Shown: positions 36,437 to 47,246 of the stretch, one piece after another | How positions within the stretch are numbered: the stretch's first letter is position 1 | How the letters are laid out: each line of letters opens with the position of its first letter | From: Laspinema sp963821735 | Lineage (GTDB): Bacteria; Cyanobacteriota; Cyanobacteriia; Cyanobacteriales; Laspinemataceae | Direction: 5' to 3' | Assembly (NCBI GenBank): GCA_963821735.1 | Contig: CAWGFK010000056.1 | Location: forward strand, 46,668-110,667 | DNA length: 64,000 nt | Position numbers and translations under genes: made by a program | The notes under the pieces: model-generated | Databases searched by the model: none | The model's input: the letters and a program-made list of their open reading frames with translations, nothing else | What the model was told of the DNA's origin: nothing

Positions 36437-37728
36437 TTAAGAGAGAGAACGCTTAACTTTGTTAATCCAACCTTGATTCAGACGCAAGACTTCTGAATAG
36501 CTTAAATTGCTATCTAAGACTAAATCAAATAAAAAGGGTTTTACCCATTGGGGAAACCAGCGATGCAATACTCGACGCAGTTGTAAACGCAAGAAAAACT
36601 CGAACATTAATCGCTTATTTCGAGGGAAAGAATAATTCGATAAGTCCTGTAACGCATGAGCATCAGGAACTCTTTCTTCAGAAAATTGCGGTAAAATCTG
36701 ACTCCAATCATCGTGATAGCGCTCTAACAACTGCCCCAAAACAAAGATATCTTCTAAAGCGGAATTGCACCCCTGACCAATGGAAGGGGAAACAGCATGA
36801 GCCGCATCTCCAATTAAGAGGATATTATCTCCTTCATGGAAGCGATCGCAACGGACCGTTAAGACTCTAGCGACTTGCCTTTGCAGTAGAGGTATCGGCG
36901 TCTTCCATTGTCATCAATTCGCCACAAAGAGGAAACTTTTCCTGGAAGAATGCGAAGACTTCTTCAGCCGTTGAAAACCCTTCTAACGGGTTATTTTCCG
37001 CCTTAAAAATCAATGTTCCTTGCAGGCGATCGCCCGGTTGCGGGACTAACAGCAATCGGGTATTATTATCCAAAGTCCAGGCATGAATCACATCCGGTTC
37101 TGCACTCAACCCCTTCTCGGGATTAATCCGGCTCACACCTAAAGACTTATAGGCATCCGGAACATAATGCTGTTCGCACTCTAACCCAGCATTTTGAACT
37201 AAAAATTCCCGAACCTGCGATTTTGCGCCATCTGCTCCAATCGAGCACATCGTAAGACGTGGTAAACTGTTCTTTTGTATTTGATTCGAGGGTGATGGTT
37301 TTAGCCGTGGCATCCACTTGAGTGCAGGTAGAGTCAAATTGGATTTTCAGGCGATCGCTGCTGTAGCGTTGGGTCAACTCCTGCAATAGGATAGTGACTA
37401 GCTGATTGCGATCGATGCAGAGAATCTTGTTTTTCCGAGGAATTCGCCTCGGTTTGCTCTGGGGTCGATAAATCATGCTTCCCTGACAAAAGACCGACTG
37501 CGCGGCGACTGCCTCCTCCAGTCCCGGAATTTCCCGCATCGCCTTGCGTCCCCGTTCCTGAAGGGAAATCGGAAAAGTCCGCGCTTGGGACATCTCCGCT
37601 TGACGCGGATCCGGGCGTCGTTCGTACAGTTCAACGCAATAGCGATCCCCCCGACGTAACAAATAGTGAGCCAATAACAGTCCCGCTGGACCCGCCCCAA
37701 TTATGATCGCTTTTTGAATCAGTGCCAT
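36437..37728 (-). pseudogene. FAD-dependent aromatic-type monooxygenase (two frame breaks)
   Basis: A PHBH/kynurenine-3-monooxygenase-like flavoprotein. The N-terminal dinucleotide fold is GAGPAG within KAIIIGAGPAGLLLAHYL, followed by the middle motif IGADGAKSQVR and the second FAD motif GDAAHAVSPSIGQGCNSALED near 36770-36830. The reading frame breaks twice: an extra base near 37242 (CTCGATTGG where CTCATTGG would give VLIGADG) and another near 36893. Corrected, it encodes 429 residues, a usual length for the family. Such enzymes hydroxylate aromatic or related substrates with NAD(P)H and O2. Substrate unknown; the closest look is to kynurenine 3-monooxygenase, but no tryptophan-catabolism genes are nearby. 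Confidence 0.78.
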
Positions 37729-37871
37729 AGGATGAAAACGGAGAAAAGCTTACTTTTTATTACTCCAGATTATACCCAATTTGGCTAAAGGGTTTCAAGT
37801 TTTGATAGCGCATCGCAATTCCGGTTTTTGGCTCTAACTAATTAGAGCCAAAAACGCACCCGGTTAATCCG

Positions 37872-39278
37872 TCAAGGAACGGGAATAAAATCATAACCCA
37901 ATCCTGAGCGACTTCCCGATTCAACCTTAACCAATTCTGTAGCTTGATTGCGATCGCCAGAAGGCAAAAACCGAATCGTTCCGCTACCCCCCTGAGTCGA
38001 AAAGCCCGGTTCTGATAACACCCTTTGCACTCCCTGGCGGGTAGAATCTACAGAAATCCCAGCAATCAAAGCCTGAGTCGCGTCATACGCCATCGTACTG
38101 CGCCAGTTAACACTACCGCCCCATAGCTGAGTCGCCGCCACCGGAAACGCCGAATTAGTGTGGTTGAGAATATGCCAGGGAATCGCTACCACCATGCCTT
38201 CACTATCGGAACCCACCTGGAGAATTTCAGGTCTGTAGAGACTATCTCCCCCCAATACAGGTAAAGTTTTAGCATTGACACGCATCACCTGTAAAGCCTC
38301 ACTTATAGTTTCTGTATTCGCTAATAATATGATCGCCTCTGCTCCTTGTTCCGTTGCTGATTCTACCGCATCAAAACTATTAAAATTAGCCTCACTCAGA
38401 TTAACCTGAGCCACCACCGTGCCGCCATCTCCATATAAAGCCGTAGTAAACTCATCTTTGAGAGAACGACTATAACTACTATTCTCGTTATAAAAAATCG
38501 CCGCTTGGTTCAAATTCAGGCTATCTACCATATATTTTGCCAGGGTATTAGCCGTAAAGCGATCGCTAGGAACCGTCCGAAAAATGAAATCCCCCGCCCT
38601 CGATAACTGGATCGAGGTACTCGTGGGAGAAATTGCTACCAACTGACCCTGTTCATAAACCGAAGATGCCGCCAAAGTCACATCACTGCCAAAATGTCCC
38701 ACCACCCCCAAAACCTCGTCATCAGCCACGAGAGACTCCGCCACTTGTTCCGCCTGATTCGGGTCGTTGGCATCATCAGCAATCACCACCCGCAAGGGAA
38801 TCCCATTAATACCGCCCGCTTGGTTCACTTCATTTTGAGCCTGCGCCACTCCCCTCAGAATTTCCTGAGCGGAATTTTCTGCGGTAGTGATGGGAACAGA
38901 AACCCCTATTGTATAAGACCTTCCCCCGCCAATCCGGGCATTATTCAGATAAATTAAGGCTTCCGGATCATTGCGATTTTGCTCTAGGGAGGCTTGCAAC
39001 TCTGAAGCCGCCCTGAAATAATTTCCCTCTGCCAAAGCCTCTATTCCCTGCTGTTTGGCGGGGGAACTTGTACTAGAAAGTAGTAACTGTTCCCCACCAC
39101 TGATCGCCGTAGGTCCCGAGTCATTCCTAGCCCTTGGGGCACTCACCAAGGGTCTAAGATCTGCCCCAGTTCGGGATTGCCACTGACTAAAGGCAAAAAA
39201 ACCGACCGCGACTAATCCTCCGGTCAGCAGTAAGGCTACAATCAGAATGACTGTTTCGTTCTTTTGAGACATTCTCAA
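37872..39278 (-). CDS. Periplasmic ligand-binding protein (type I, Peripla_BP_6-like), membrane-anchored
   Basis: A 468-residue protein with one N-terminal membrane segment (VILIVALLLTGGLVAVGFFAF), a short TPR-like helical stretch (GNYFRAASELQASLEQNRNDPEALIYLNNA) and a type I periplasmic-binding fold beginning YTIGVSVPITT. Typical elements follow: GVAQAQNEVNQAGGINGIPLRVVIADDANDP, GHFGSDVTLAASSVYE and TMAYDATQALIAG, as in branched-chain amino-acid/urea-type receptors. In cyanobacteria such anchored domains occur alone or fused to Ser/Thr kinases. No ABC permease or ATPase gene is adjacent, so a sensory role is as likely as transport. Ligand unknown. Confidence 0.82.
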   Translation of the reverse strand: MRMSQKNETVILIVALLLTGGLVAVGFFAFSQWQSRTGADLRPLVSAPRARNDSGPTAISGGEQLLLSSTSSPAKQQGIEALAEGNYFRAASELQASLEQNRNDPEALIYLNNARIGGGRSYTIGVSVPITTAENSAQEILRGVAQAQNEVNQAGGINGIPLRVVIADDANDPNQAEQVAESLVADDEVLGVVGHFGSDVTLAASSVYEQGQLVAISPTSTSIQLSRAGDFIFRTVPSDRFTANTLAKYMVDSLNLNQAAIFYNENSSYSRSLKDEFTTALYGDGGTVVAQVNLSEANFNSFDAVESATEQGAEAIILLANTETISEALQVMRVNAKTLPVLGGDSLYRPEILQVGSDSEGMVVAIPWHILNHTNSAFPVAATQLWGGSVNWRSTMAYDATQALIAGISVDSTRQGVQRVLSEPGFSTQGGSGTIRFLPSGDRNQATELVKVESGSRSGLGYDFIPVP

Positions 39279-39460
39279 ATCTCCACTACCGTTTTTCTTT
39301 GTAGTTCCCCATCTATGGTTTTACTATAACCTGAACAGGCGATATACCCTAGCCGAGATTGCTCAAGGATTGTACGGGCGGGGTGGCAATTGCGGTGGTT
39401 GGGTTCGGATTGAGAGGCGATCAGCCGGTCGGTCCGGTTGCCCGGTCTAGCAGATAACGG

Positions 39461-39577
39461 TTAGGGCGAACAGTTTGGGAGGCGATCGCAACCATCATAA
39501 ATGGTGCAAGACTTGATCTCCATCAGTTGAGATAATTTATTTAGATTGAGTTGGGCGCGGGTTTCGGCTTCGTTCAT
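39461..39577 (-). pseudogene. Possible remnant of a restriction-type helicase N-terminus
   Basis: Eight bases after the VapC stop, an ATG opens 38 codons beginning MNEAETRAQLN. This resembles the first residues of HsdR-like/DEAD-box restriction subunits (M-x-E-A-E-T-R-x-x-L), but the similarity is only about ten residues and no further domain follows. I see nothing else in the 39279-39585 gap except a short repeat (TATAACCTGAACA) shared with about 40370. Confidence 0.2.
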
Positions 39578-39585
39578 GGGTGTTA

Positions 39586-39984
39586 CTAGGGGGAAGGAAT
39601 AACCTGAATCAAATCCGTATGAAAAGCAGTGTCGTAGGTGAGAAGCGGCAGATTTTCTAGTTCTGCCTGAGCCATCAGCATTCGATCAAAGGGATCGCGA
39701 TGGGAAATGGGCAGGTTTCCGGCTCTAAGGGCGTGGGCGGCGGTGATGGTGAGTTCCATGAATTTCGCTTGCTCTAAGATCCCCTGATAATTATCGACTA
39801 AGGGTTTTGCTTCCGGAAGTTTGCCGATTCGGTATTTAGTGGCAATTTCCCAGGCGGAGGCGCTGCTAATCAGAATGCGATGGTTGGGGTGGCGGATGAT
39901 ATCTCGGCACTCGGCGTTTAGTTTGGAGTCATTAAAAAGCCACCACAGGAGGATATGAGTATCGAGGAGGTAGCTTATTCCCAT
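39586..39984 (-). CDS. VapC-family PIN-domain toxin
   Basis: A 132-residue PIN ribonuclease of the Sll0205-like group. The acidic site is visible as Asp8 in LLDTHILLWW, Glu in SASAWEIATKY, and Asp residues in HRDPFDRMLMAQA, with a final Asp in LLTYDTAF. It overlaps the 3' end of the upstream antitoxin gene by ten bases, the classical coupled arrangement. It is expected to cleave a specific RNA when the labile antitoxin is lost. It sits immediately downstream of the NACHT-WD40 gene on the same strand, in what looks like a small defence/stress neighbourhood. Confidence 0.9.
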   Translation of the reverse strand: MGISYLLDTHILLWWLFNDSKLNAECRDIIRHPNHRILISSASAWEIATKYRIGKLPEAKPLVDNYQGILEQAKFMELTITAAHALRAGNLPISHRDPFDRMLMAQAELENLPLLTYDTAFHTDLIQVIPSP

Positions 39985-40199
39985 CGCTGCAATTCTTCTT
40001 CGGGTAAAGGTTCAAAGAATGCGTTTGAGAGTTGTCCGGTGAGTAAACCCGGGGTGCGCGCTTCGGATTCATTAACGGGCAGAGTTACAGTTTTTTCTTG
40101 ATTTAAACCTAAACGAAAATAGTGAATTAAATCATAAATCTCTACCAGCTTCTCTTCTGGGATATTTTCTAATTCTTGGATAATTTTTTGGAGTAACAT
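39975..40199 (-). CDS. DUF2281-type antitoxin
   Basis: A 74-residue protein: helix MLLQKIIQELENIPEEKLVEIYDLIHYFR, as in DUF2281 antitoxins, followed by an unstructured tail ending ELQRWE. ATG 40199 is preferred to an upstream in-frame start because AGAGGATTT provides a good ribosome binding site. It overlaps the VapC gene and should neutralise it and possibly autoregulate the pair. The gap to the NACHT-WD40 stop (40200-40435) contains no gene. Confidence 0.82.
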   Translation of the reverse strand: MLLQKIIQELENIPEEKLVEIYDLIHYFRLGLNQEKTVTLPVNESEARTPGLLTGQLSNAFFEPLPEEELQRWE

Positions 40200-40435
40200 A
40201 AATCCTCTGTCTGGGGGTGAATCTTTCAATCTTTCTCAAGAGCGGTTTATCCTTTGGAAGGAGAGACCGAAATCAGCGGCAAACTTCTCCTAGGAGAGGT
40301 TCAGTTGCTTCCGCAACGCTGGGATGAGTTTAGAAATTTTCTAGGTGGATTGAGTCCTCGTTTTATTATAACCTGAACAAGCTATCTGAACAGGTTTCGA
40401 TTGTTTAAAACTGCACCGAACTCCGTTTCTGAACC

Positions 40436-43400
40436 CTACTGCTCGATCGCCCCTAATGCCTTGAGGGTAGCTTTTTGGGCCTCGGTTAATCCCCGGACTC
40501 CGGTAATATCCATCCCAGCGTAGGGTTTATTAACGATCGCCTGTACACAGTTTCCTGACTCCAACTCCCACACTTTAATCGTTTCATCGTAACTCCCAGA
40601 TACCAGAGTTTTCCCCTCGGGATGAAATACCAGGGATAACACGGCACTCCCATGTCCCTCTAAGGTTTTAATACAGTCTCCCGTTTCTACATCCCAGAGA
40701 CTCACCATGCCATCTTCCCCTCCAGAGGCGAGGGTTTGACCATCCGGGGAAACCGCCACGGCCCAGACGTAATTTCCTTGGCCCTGTAAACTTTTCAGGC
40801 ATTCCCCTGTCCGAAAATCCCACAAGTTCATTGTACCATCATCGGTCCCGGAAACCAGAGTTGTGCTATTGCTACTAAAAGAGAGAGAGACGACCCGACT
40901 GGTATGCCCTTGTAGCGGTTTCATCTCCTGTTCCGTTGGCAAATTCCAGAGTCTCACGGTGCAATCTGCTCTCCCATAGGCCAAGGTTTGACCATCCGGG
41001 GACAAGGCCATTACTTCCCCCAAACTGGGGGGTTTCCATTGGATCGTGAGATAATCACCCGTTTGCATTTCCCAACGGTGGAGAGTGCCATCGTCGCTGA
41101 TACTCGTGAGATAGTCTCCGGTGGGCGGAATGGCGACCGATAGCACTTTGCTGGGATGTCCCTGCCAGGTATTCAAACATTCGCCAGTGGTTAAATCCCA
41201 GAGTTTGACGCGGCGATCAGCACTGCCGGAGGCGAGGGTGTTGCCATCGGGAGCGAGGGCCAAGGACCACACCGCACTGGCATATCCTTGTAAGGTTGTG
41301 AGACATTCTCCCCGCACGATATCCCAGAGTTTCACAGTTTCGTCATCGCTTCCGGAGACCAAAGTGCGGCCATCGGGAGCAATTGCCACAGTTCCCACGC
41401 GACTATTATGTTCCGGTAACCGATGTACACAGTCCCCGGTTGTCATATCCCAGACTTTCACAGTCCCATCGGCACTCCCCCCGATCGAGAGTTCTGTTAT
41501 CCGCAGCAACCGCTAAGGACCAAACGGAACTACTCTGTTCCTCTAAGGTTGTATGACAGTTTCCGGTGGTTAAATCCCAGAGTTTCACGGTTCCTCCCGC
41601 ACTACCGGAGGCGAGGGTGATGCCATCCGGGGTGATTGCCACGGATAAAACCCACTCCGTATGTCCCTCTAGGGTTTTGCGACAGACGCCGGTTTCCACA
41701 TCCCAGAGTTTCACCGTTTGATCTGCGCTACCGGAGGCGATGGTTTGGCCATCGGGGGTAACGGCTACTGACCAGATGATGCTACCATGTCCGTATAACG
41801 TGGTCTGACAGTGGCCGGTTTCTAAATTCCAGAGTTTAAGGGTGCGATCGTTACTCCCGGAAACAATGGTTTTGCCATCCGGGGTAACCGCAACTGCTCT
41901 CACAAAATGGCTATGACCCTGCAACGTTTGCAGACAGTTCCCCGTCCGGACATCCCAGGTTTTGACCGTCCCATCATCGCTACCCGAAACCAGGGTTTTG
42001 CCATCGGGGGTGACTGCCACGGACCAGACTGCTGCGGAATGTCCTTGGCACAATACCAAGGGTTTACCCTCGACTTGCCATAAATAAATTTCCCCATTGG
42101 CATCTCCCGTAGCAAACCACTCCCCATCGGGACTAAATGCTGCGGATAAAACCGTCCCAAAGACTGTGGTAAAGGTACAATGTTTTAAATTCGCTTCAGC
42201 TAAATTGACATTCCGTAAATTGGCCGAGGTAAAATCAGCCCCTAAGATGACTGTATCTCGGAGGTCACTATTATCGAGGGCATTGGGGTCGAGTTTTAAC
42301 AGTAAAGTGACCGCATTTCCGCCTAAATATCCTGCTTCATTTTCACATTGACCTTGGGTGGATTGGACTAATTGTAATAAGCGAGTTTTGGTGGTTTCTC
42401 CGGGGTCAACACTGGGCAATAATAGCTCTAAAACTGCTTGGGTTAAGGGCGCTTTGCCAAAGGTTTGGGAGAGTTCGGACGGAGGGGGAAACTGCTGGAG
42501 GTCTGCAAATTCTGCAAAATCTGGGGCTAAAATGCCCAATTCTACGGCAAATTTGTAGGCGACAAAAAACTCTAAAAGTGAGCGATGGGCGGGAGTATAG
42601 TCCCCTTCGGCATTACGAATTAGCATGGTTTGAGCCATCATGTCATAATGCCAGTGGTCTAAATCTTTTTGTTGTTGGACCACGGTACTGAAGAGGCGAC
42701 GGAGGCGGTTGGGAAATTCTCGGAAGTTGAGACTCATGCGATCGCTAGAGAGCATTTCCCAGGACAATTCGCAGAGAAAATATAACTTATCCGCCATTGA
42801 GGTAAACGTGCGCTCAGTTTTAATATCCCGTTCCATTTTGCGGCGGACGGCATAAAAGTAAATTCGGGATAAATCAATGGGTTTTCCTGACTCAATTTCC
42901 GGGAGTGCTTCTAAAATTAACTCAATCATCACCGGACGTTTTGCCAAATCCAATAATTTGGCATTTTTCATCACTTTTTCCACCGTTGCTGCTGTTGCGC
43001 GTTTGCTAATCACGTCGCGGATTTGGGTGGAATTGAGCTTTTCAATTTCCAGAACTTCAAACTGGGGAGTTGCCCCGATTAAATTAGCAGTCGAGGCTTT
43101 TAATTCCGCATTTAAAAGGGCGCGTCCTTCTTGAGCTTCGGGAAAATGTTCCGTGCGACAGGTGAGGATGACTTTGGACCCGGGAACGACGACTTTGGCA
43201 AGTTCCCAAAAGTTATTAATCATTTGTTGGCGATCGACTTTGGCGGCCATTTCATCAAAGCCATCAAAAATTAATAACAATTTGCCCATGCGATTTAATT
43301 GCTCAAAGGCAGAATAACCGGGTAAGCCAATTTCATGCTGACGGAAAAAGAATTCTGAAAACAAGGACTCGACGCTGACGGCTTTGGCATAATCCCGTAA

Positions 43401-44669
43401 GGGAATGACTAAAGGCAGGCGAGGACGGGGCAATCCTTCTTCTTTGGCAGCGCGATATTTCTTAACGGTTTCCCAGGCATAATGAAGGGCAAACCAGGTT
43501 TTTCCCGTGCCAAATTCCCCTAAAATTGAGATATGTTCTTTCGCCGGGTCATCCACCCAACGGTTGATATAGCGGTCGATCCAGCCGTTGCGTTCATCGT
43601 ACCGACTTTTGGCAATCCGTTGGTGGGTGATGGGGTCTAATTCTTCTTTAGTACAGGCCAGGGGGACATATAAACGTTCAATGTCTCGCTGCATGACTTC
43701 GGCTTCTAACCAGTCGATATATCGACTAAAATCTGCCACTTCGTCGATGAGTTCGTCAAAGGTGTAGCAGAATAAAACCTCATCATTTTCAACAATATCC
43801 ACCGCCGCTTGACTAATCCGCCTCGGGGCCACTAACCAGCCTTCATCGGCTTTTTGAACCTCGACAGATTCCCGTAAATGATTGACATCGCTAATCGTAA
43901 CTTCCCCTTCGATGCCCCGAACTACGATGCGATCGAACCCGCGACGGGCGCGGATATTAATAATCCATTCAAAGTAAGTAGCGGTTTGAACTTCGTAGGA
44001 CTCGAAGTCATATAATGCTTCTAGCCAGTTGCGTAATTGCCGCGCAAATGCTGAGTTAAGGCGGGGTTGGTTTCCGGCAGCCGGAAGAATGGGGTCGGGT
44101 TCGCTGGCGGTGAGTTTGGCAATTTCTTGGCGGATGTCTTCCAGGGCATTGAGGTTTTCCAGGCGCTCTAAAATTTGGGTGGTATTGTACCGCAAATCTT
44201 CAATTTTGCGAAATTCTAAGACTTCGGCAGGGGTGCGGGTGCGGTTAGCAATTTCCATGAAAATGCTGCTAAATTTCGCCAGTTCCCGCTGATAGTCAAT
44301 ATGGCTTTCGCGAATTTTATCCCCCAAGGCAAAGCCATCGATATAGGATTCGGCTTCGGTGAGGAGGGTATAGGGGTCGTTGCGATCGAAGGCTTTCCGA
44401 AAGCCTTGATAAATTTCGTTTTGGCGGAAGAGTTCGAGGACGAGTTGGAGTTGGTCAACGTTGAAGTTATCGAGGTTTTGGATGCCATATTCAACTAAGG
44501 CATATCGATAAACTCCGGTAAAATCTGCCGGAGGATGATCTGCATCAATTTGAAATTTTTTGAGTAATTTAATAACTAATTCGTTGCGTCTAGCGGTATT
44601 AATGATGACGGGAGTGGCAACGCGAGCGATCGCCAGAATCGCCCGAACGATCTCGTCAATTCCTACCAT
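40436..44669 (-). pseudogene. NACHT STAND NTPase with nuclease-like N-domain and WD40 repeats (one frame break)
   Basis: Read across one shift near 41486, this is a 1410-residue STAND protein. Residues 1-200 are helical. Residues 205-300 (YFEWIINIRARRGFDRIVV...EGWLVAPRRISQAAV) follow the pattern of a restriction-endonuclease-like fold, though the usual E-x-K is replaced by V-R-G, so cleavage is doubtful. The NACHT ATPase has Walker A GEFGTGKT (384-391) and Walker B LLLIFDGFDEMA (464-475). A helical region and a short pentapeptide-like stretch (DNSDLRDTVILGADFTSANL) lead into 13 WD40 blades and the cyanobacterial terminal motif ITGVRGLTEAQKATLKALGA. The break lies in blade 6 (CTCGATCGG, where dropping one base restores LIGGSADGTVKVWD). 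STAND proteins assemble upon ligand sensing; the WD40 part would be the sensor. A defence function is plausible, not proven. Without correction the 1087-residue product keeps the ATPase and five blades. Confidence 0.8.
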
Positions 44670-44971
44670 AGTTTTTTCCTCGATCTTCGATAGCTAATAA
44701 CCTATAGGTGGGACAGCAATGGCTGTTTAGGGAATCGGGGGTGGGTTCTGGGTTCAAACCCTGAATCCGTCGGGGGTTGGGTTGATCTTCGGTTGCGATC
44801 GCGGCCCTGATCATCACTGGGGGTCAATGAGGTTACGGTGGAGTCCCTCATCAAAACTAACGCAATTTTCCCAAGTTAGCCTAGGGTGGGTAACCCGCAC
44901 TCGATGAGAAAGTGGGGGAAATCACTGCATAGCCTTCTGTTTATTCTATTCGGTCCTGAGAAATGCTAACT

Positions 44972-45139
44972 CCTCGTGACGTGGCTCCGCCGCGTCACGG
45001 GTTCTTGGCGGCTCTGCCGCCTATACCTGTGATGACGAGTTGAAGCCGTGACAGGTACAATGGGCAGCGATTAGCCCTTGCTTGGGGACTGGAGGCAGAG
45101 CCTCCAGAGTGCGTGACGCGGCGGAGCCACGTCACGAGG
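44972..45139. repeat. 168-nt element with perfect 27-nt inverted termini
   Basis: The 27 bases at 44972-44998 are exactly repeated in inverted orientation at 45113-45139. Inside lie further inverted pairs (GGCGGCTCTGCCGCC; TACCTGT...ACAGGTA; CTGGAGGCAGAGCCTCCAG). There is no open frame of note. It looks like a non-autonomous, fold-back mobile element in the 685-nt gap between the divergent NACHT-WD40 and kinase-WD40 genes. The remainder of the gap, 44670-44971 and 45140-45354, should hold both promoters; I recognise no gene there. Confidence 0.75.
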
Positions 45140-45354
45140 AAAACCCTAAAACCCTTCCCCTCAAAGCCTTTTACCCCGTCAAACCTGACTCAAACCATCC
45201 GGAACCCGTAAAAATCCCCGGTTGAACTATGCCAGTCTGAGGGACCTGTAGTTTGCACCCCCATCGGTAATCTCCCCATTAGGGCCGAGATGCTATGTTT
45301 CAGATTAGCGAACCAAGATTTACCATAGAAATAACCCCTTGGGAAACTTTGTTG

Positions 45355-47223
45355 ATGAGTTACTGTCCGAATCCCGATTGTCCGAATCCGATAAATCCTG
45401 ACCTGACGATGTTTTGTCGCGCCTGTGGTACTAAGCTGGTGTTGGCACAACGGTATCGTTTGGTGAAACTCATCGGGACGGGAGGGTTTGGCAGAACGCT
45501 GTTGGCACTGGATGAGTTTAAACCCTCGAAACCCCAATGTGTGGTTAAGCAATTTTATCCTCAATCCCAACAGAATTCGGAGAAGGCGAATCAATTATTT
45601 CAGCAGGAGGCAATCCGTCTGGAACAGTTGGGCAAACATTCCCAAATTCCTGAACTGTTTGCTCATTTTGAACAGGAAAATCGTCAATATATTGTCCAGG
45701 AATTTATTGATGGACAAAATTTAACGGAAGAACTCGCCGAACAGGGTCGATTTTCTGAATCAGCAATTGTTAGTTTGCTAGAAGATTTATTGCCGGTTTT
45801 AGATTTTGTTCACAAAGGTAAGGTGATTCATCGGGATATCAAACCGGAAAATATTATTCGGCGTCGTCACGATCGCAAGTTAGTCTTGGTGGATTTTGGC
45901 GCAGCTAAATATGCCACAGGAACTACTCTGAACCAAACCGGGACGACCATTGGCACTAAGGGTTATGCGGCACCGGAACAAACCTTTGGCAAGGCGGTAT
46001 TTGCCAGTGATATCTACAGTTTGGGGGTGACTTGTATTCACTTGTTGACCACCCGGGAACCGTTTGAGATGTATGATGCGATGGAAAGTACCTTTGTTTG
46101 GCGCGAGTATTTAGGTATCAATAAAGTCAGCGATCGCCTCGCCACGGTCCTGGACAAGGCGATCGAAAGTAGTGTGAGACGGCGCTATCAATCCGCGGAG
46201 GAACTGATCCAAGGGTTGAAGGCGGCCCCCTCCAAGGGAAGTAGGACCATTACCCCTCAATCCCGATCGCCTGCACCGACTCCCCAACGGGCGATCGCCA
46301 CGGTGCGCGTGAGCACGCCTCCGGTTACCGTGTCGGAAATTGGCAGTTTGGTGGGACATGGTGCACCTGTCAAAGCAGTTGCCATTAGTGCCAATGGTCA
46401 GTTGCTCGTCAGTGGCAGTCGTTCTGGGATTAAATGGTGGCAACTCCATGAGGGTCAAGAATTGCCCACCCTTCGCAGCAGTTGGCCGGAGGAACCCTTT
46501 GCTGGGGTGAGTGCGCTGGCTTTTTCCCCGGATGGGCGACTGTTGGCCGCAGGCAGTGGCGGTGGGGCGATCGCCTTGTGGGATGTGACGTTACGGCGGA
46601 TTTTGCGCTTGCTGAAAGCGCCATCAGGGGTCAAATCTGTGGCATTTTCCCCCGATGGGCGACTGTTGGCTGCTGGGGGAACCGATGGGGCGATCGCCCT
46701 CTGGGAGACGGCTTCTTGGCGGTTATTTCGCCCTCTGATGGGTCATTCTGCTCCGGTGAACTCCGTAGCCTTTTCTCCCGATCGCCGCACGTTAGTCTCC
46801 GGAAGTGAGGATACTTCCATTGTGTTCTGGGATGTGACAACCCAGGCGGATACACAGACGGGATGGGGACGCTCAGGGGCGGTGAATGCGATCGCGATTT
46901 CTCCCTGTGGTCGTTTCCTCGCCAGTGGTTGTGCGAACCGCACGATTTTGTTGTGGGAACTGCCCTCGGGACAGCAACTCGGCACCCTCACCGGCCATTC
47001 CACCGGGGTCAATTCCGTGGCGTTTTCCCCCGATGGCGCAACCCTCGCCTCGGGAAGTGATGATACTTCAATTGTGCTATGGGATGTGAAAACGGGACAA
47101 GAAAAGCGCACCTGCTGGGGGCGATCGGGGGTGGTTTATGCCGTCGCCTTTACTCCCGATGGCAATACCCTCGTCAGTGGAACCGAGGATACAACGGTGA
47201 AAATTTGGCAGTTACGAGGGTAA
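45355..47223 (+). CDS. 4-Cys Ser/Thr protein kinase with C-terminal WD40 propeller
   Basis: A 622-residue protein with three parts. A zinc-ribbon-like N-terminus has Cys4, Cys9, Cys21 and Cys24. An eukaryotic-type kinase follows (GTGGFGRTLLA, Lys65 in CVVKQF, catalytic HRDIKPENI, VDFGAAKY, APEQ). A C-terminal domain of seven WD40 blades begins at about residue 335. The Cys motif followed by the kinase is a cyanobacterial hallmark. The kinase residues are all present, so it should be active; the WD40 part probably recruits partners. ATG 45355 is chosen over 45295 because the conserved family start MSYC lies there. It is divergent from the NACHT-WD40 gene across a fold-back repeat. Confidence 0.9.
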   Translation: MSYCPNPDCPNPINPDLTMFCRACGTKLVLAQRYRLVKLIGTGGFGRTLLALDEFKPSKPQCVVKQFYPQSQQNSEKANQLFQQEAIRLEQLGKHSQIPELFAHFEQENRQYIVQEFIDGQNLTEELAEQGRFSESAIVSLLEDLLPVLDFVHKGKVIHRDIKPENIIRRRHDRKLVLVDFGAAKYATGTTLNQTGTTIGTKGYAAPEQTFGKAVFASDIYSLGVTCIHLLTTREPFEMYDAMESTFVWREYLGINKVSDRLATVLDKAIESSVRRRYQSAEELIQGLKAAPSKGSRTITPQSRSPAPTPQRAIATVRVSTPPVTVSEIGSLVGHGAPVKAVAISANGQLLVSGSRSGIKWWQLHEGQELPTLRSSWPEEPFAGVSALAFSPDGRLLAAGSGGGAIALWDVTLRRILRLLKAPSGVKSVAFSPDGRLLAAGGTDGAIALWETASWRLFRPLMGHSAPVNSVAFSPDRRTLVSGSEDTSIVFWDVTTQADTQTGWGRSGAVNAIAISPCGRFLASGCANRTILLWELPSGQQLGTLTGHSTGVNSVAFSPDGATLASGSDDTSIVLWDVKTGQEKRTCWGRSGVVYAVAFTPDGNTLVSGTEDTTVKIWQLRG

Positions 47224-47246
47224 TTTTCACGGCATCCGAACCGTTT

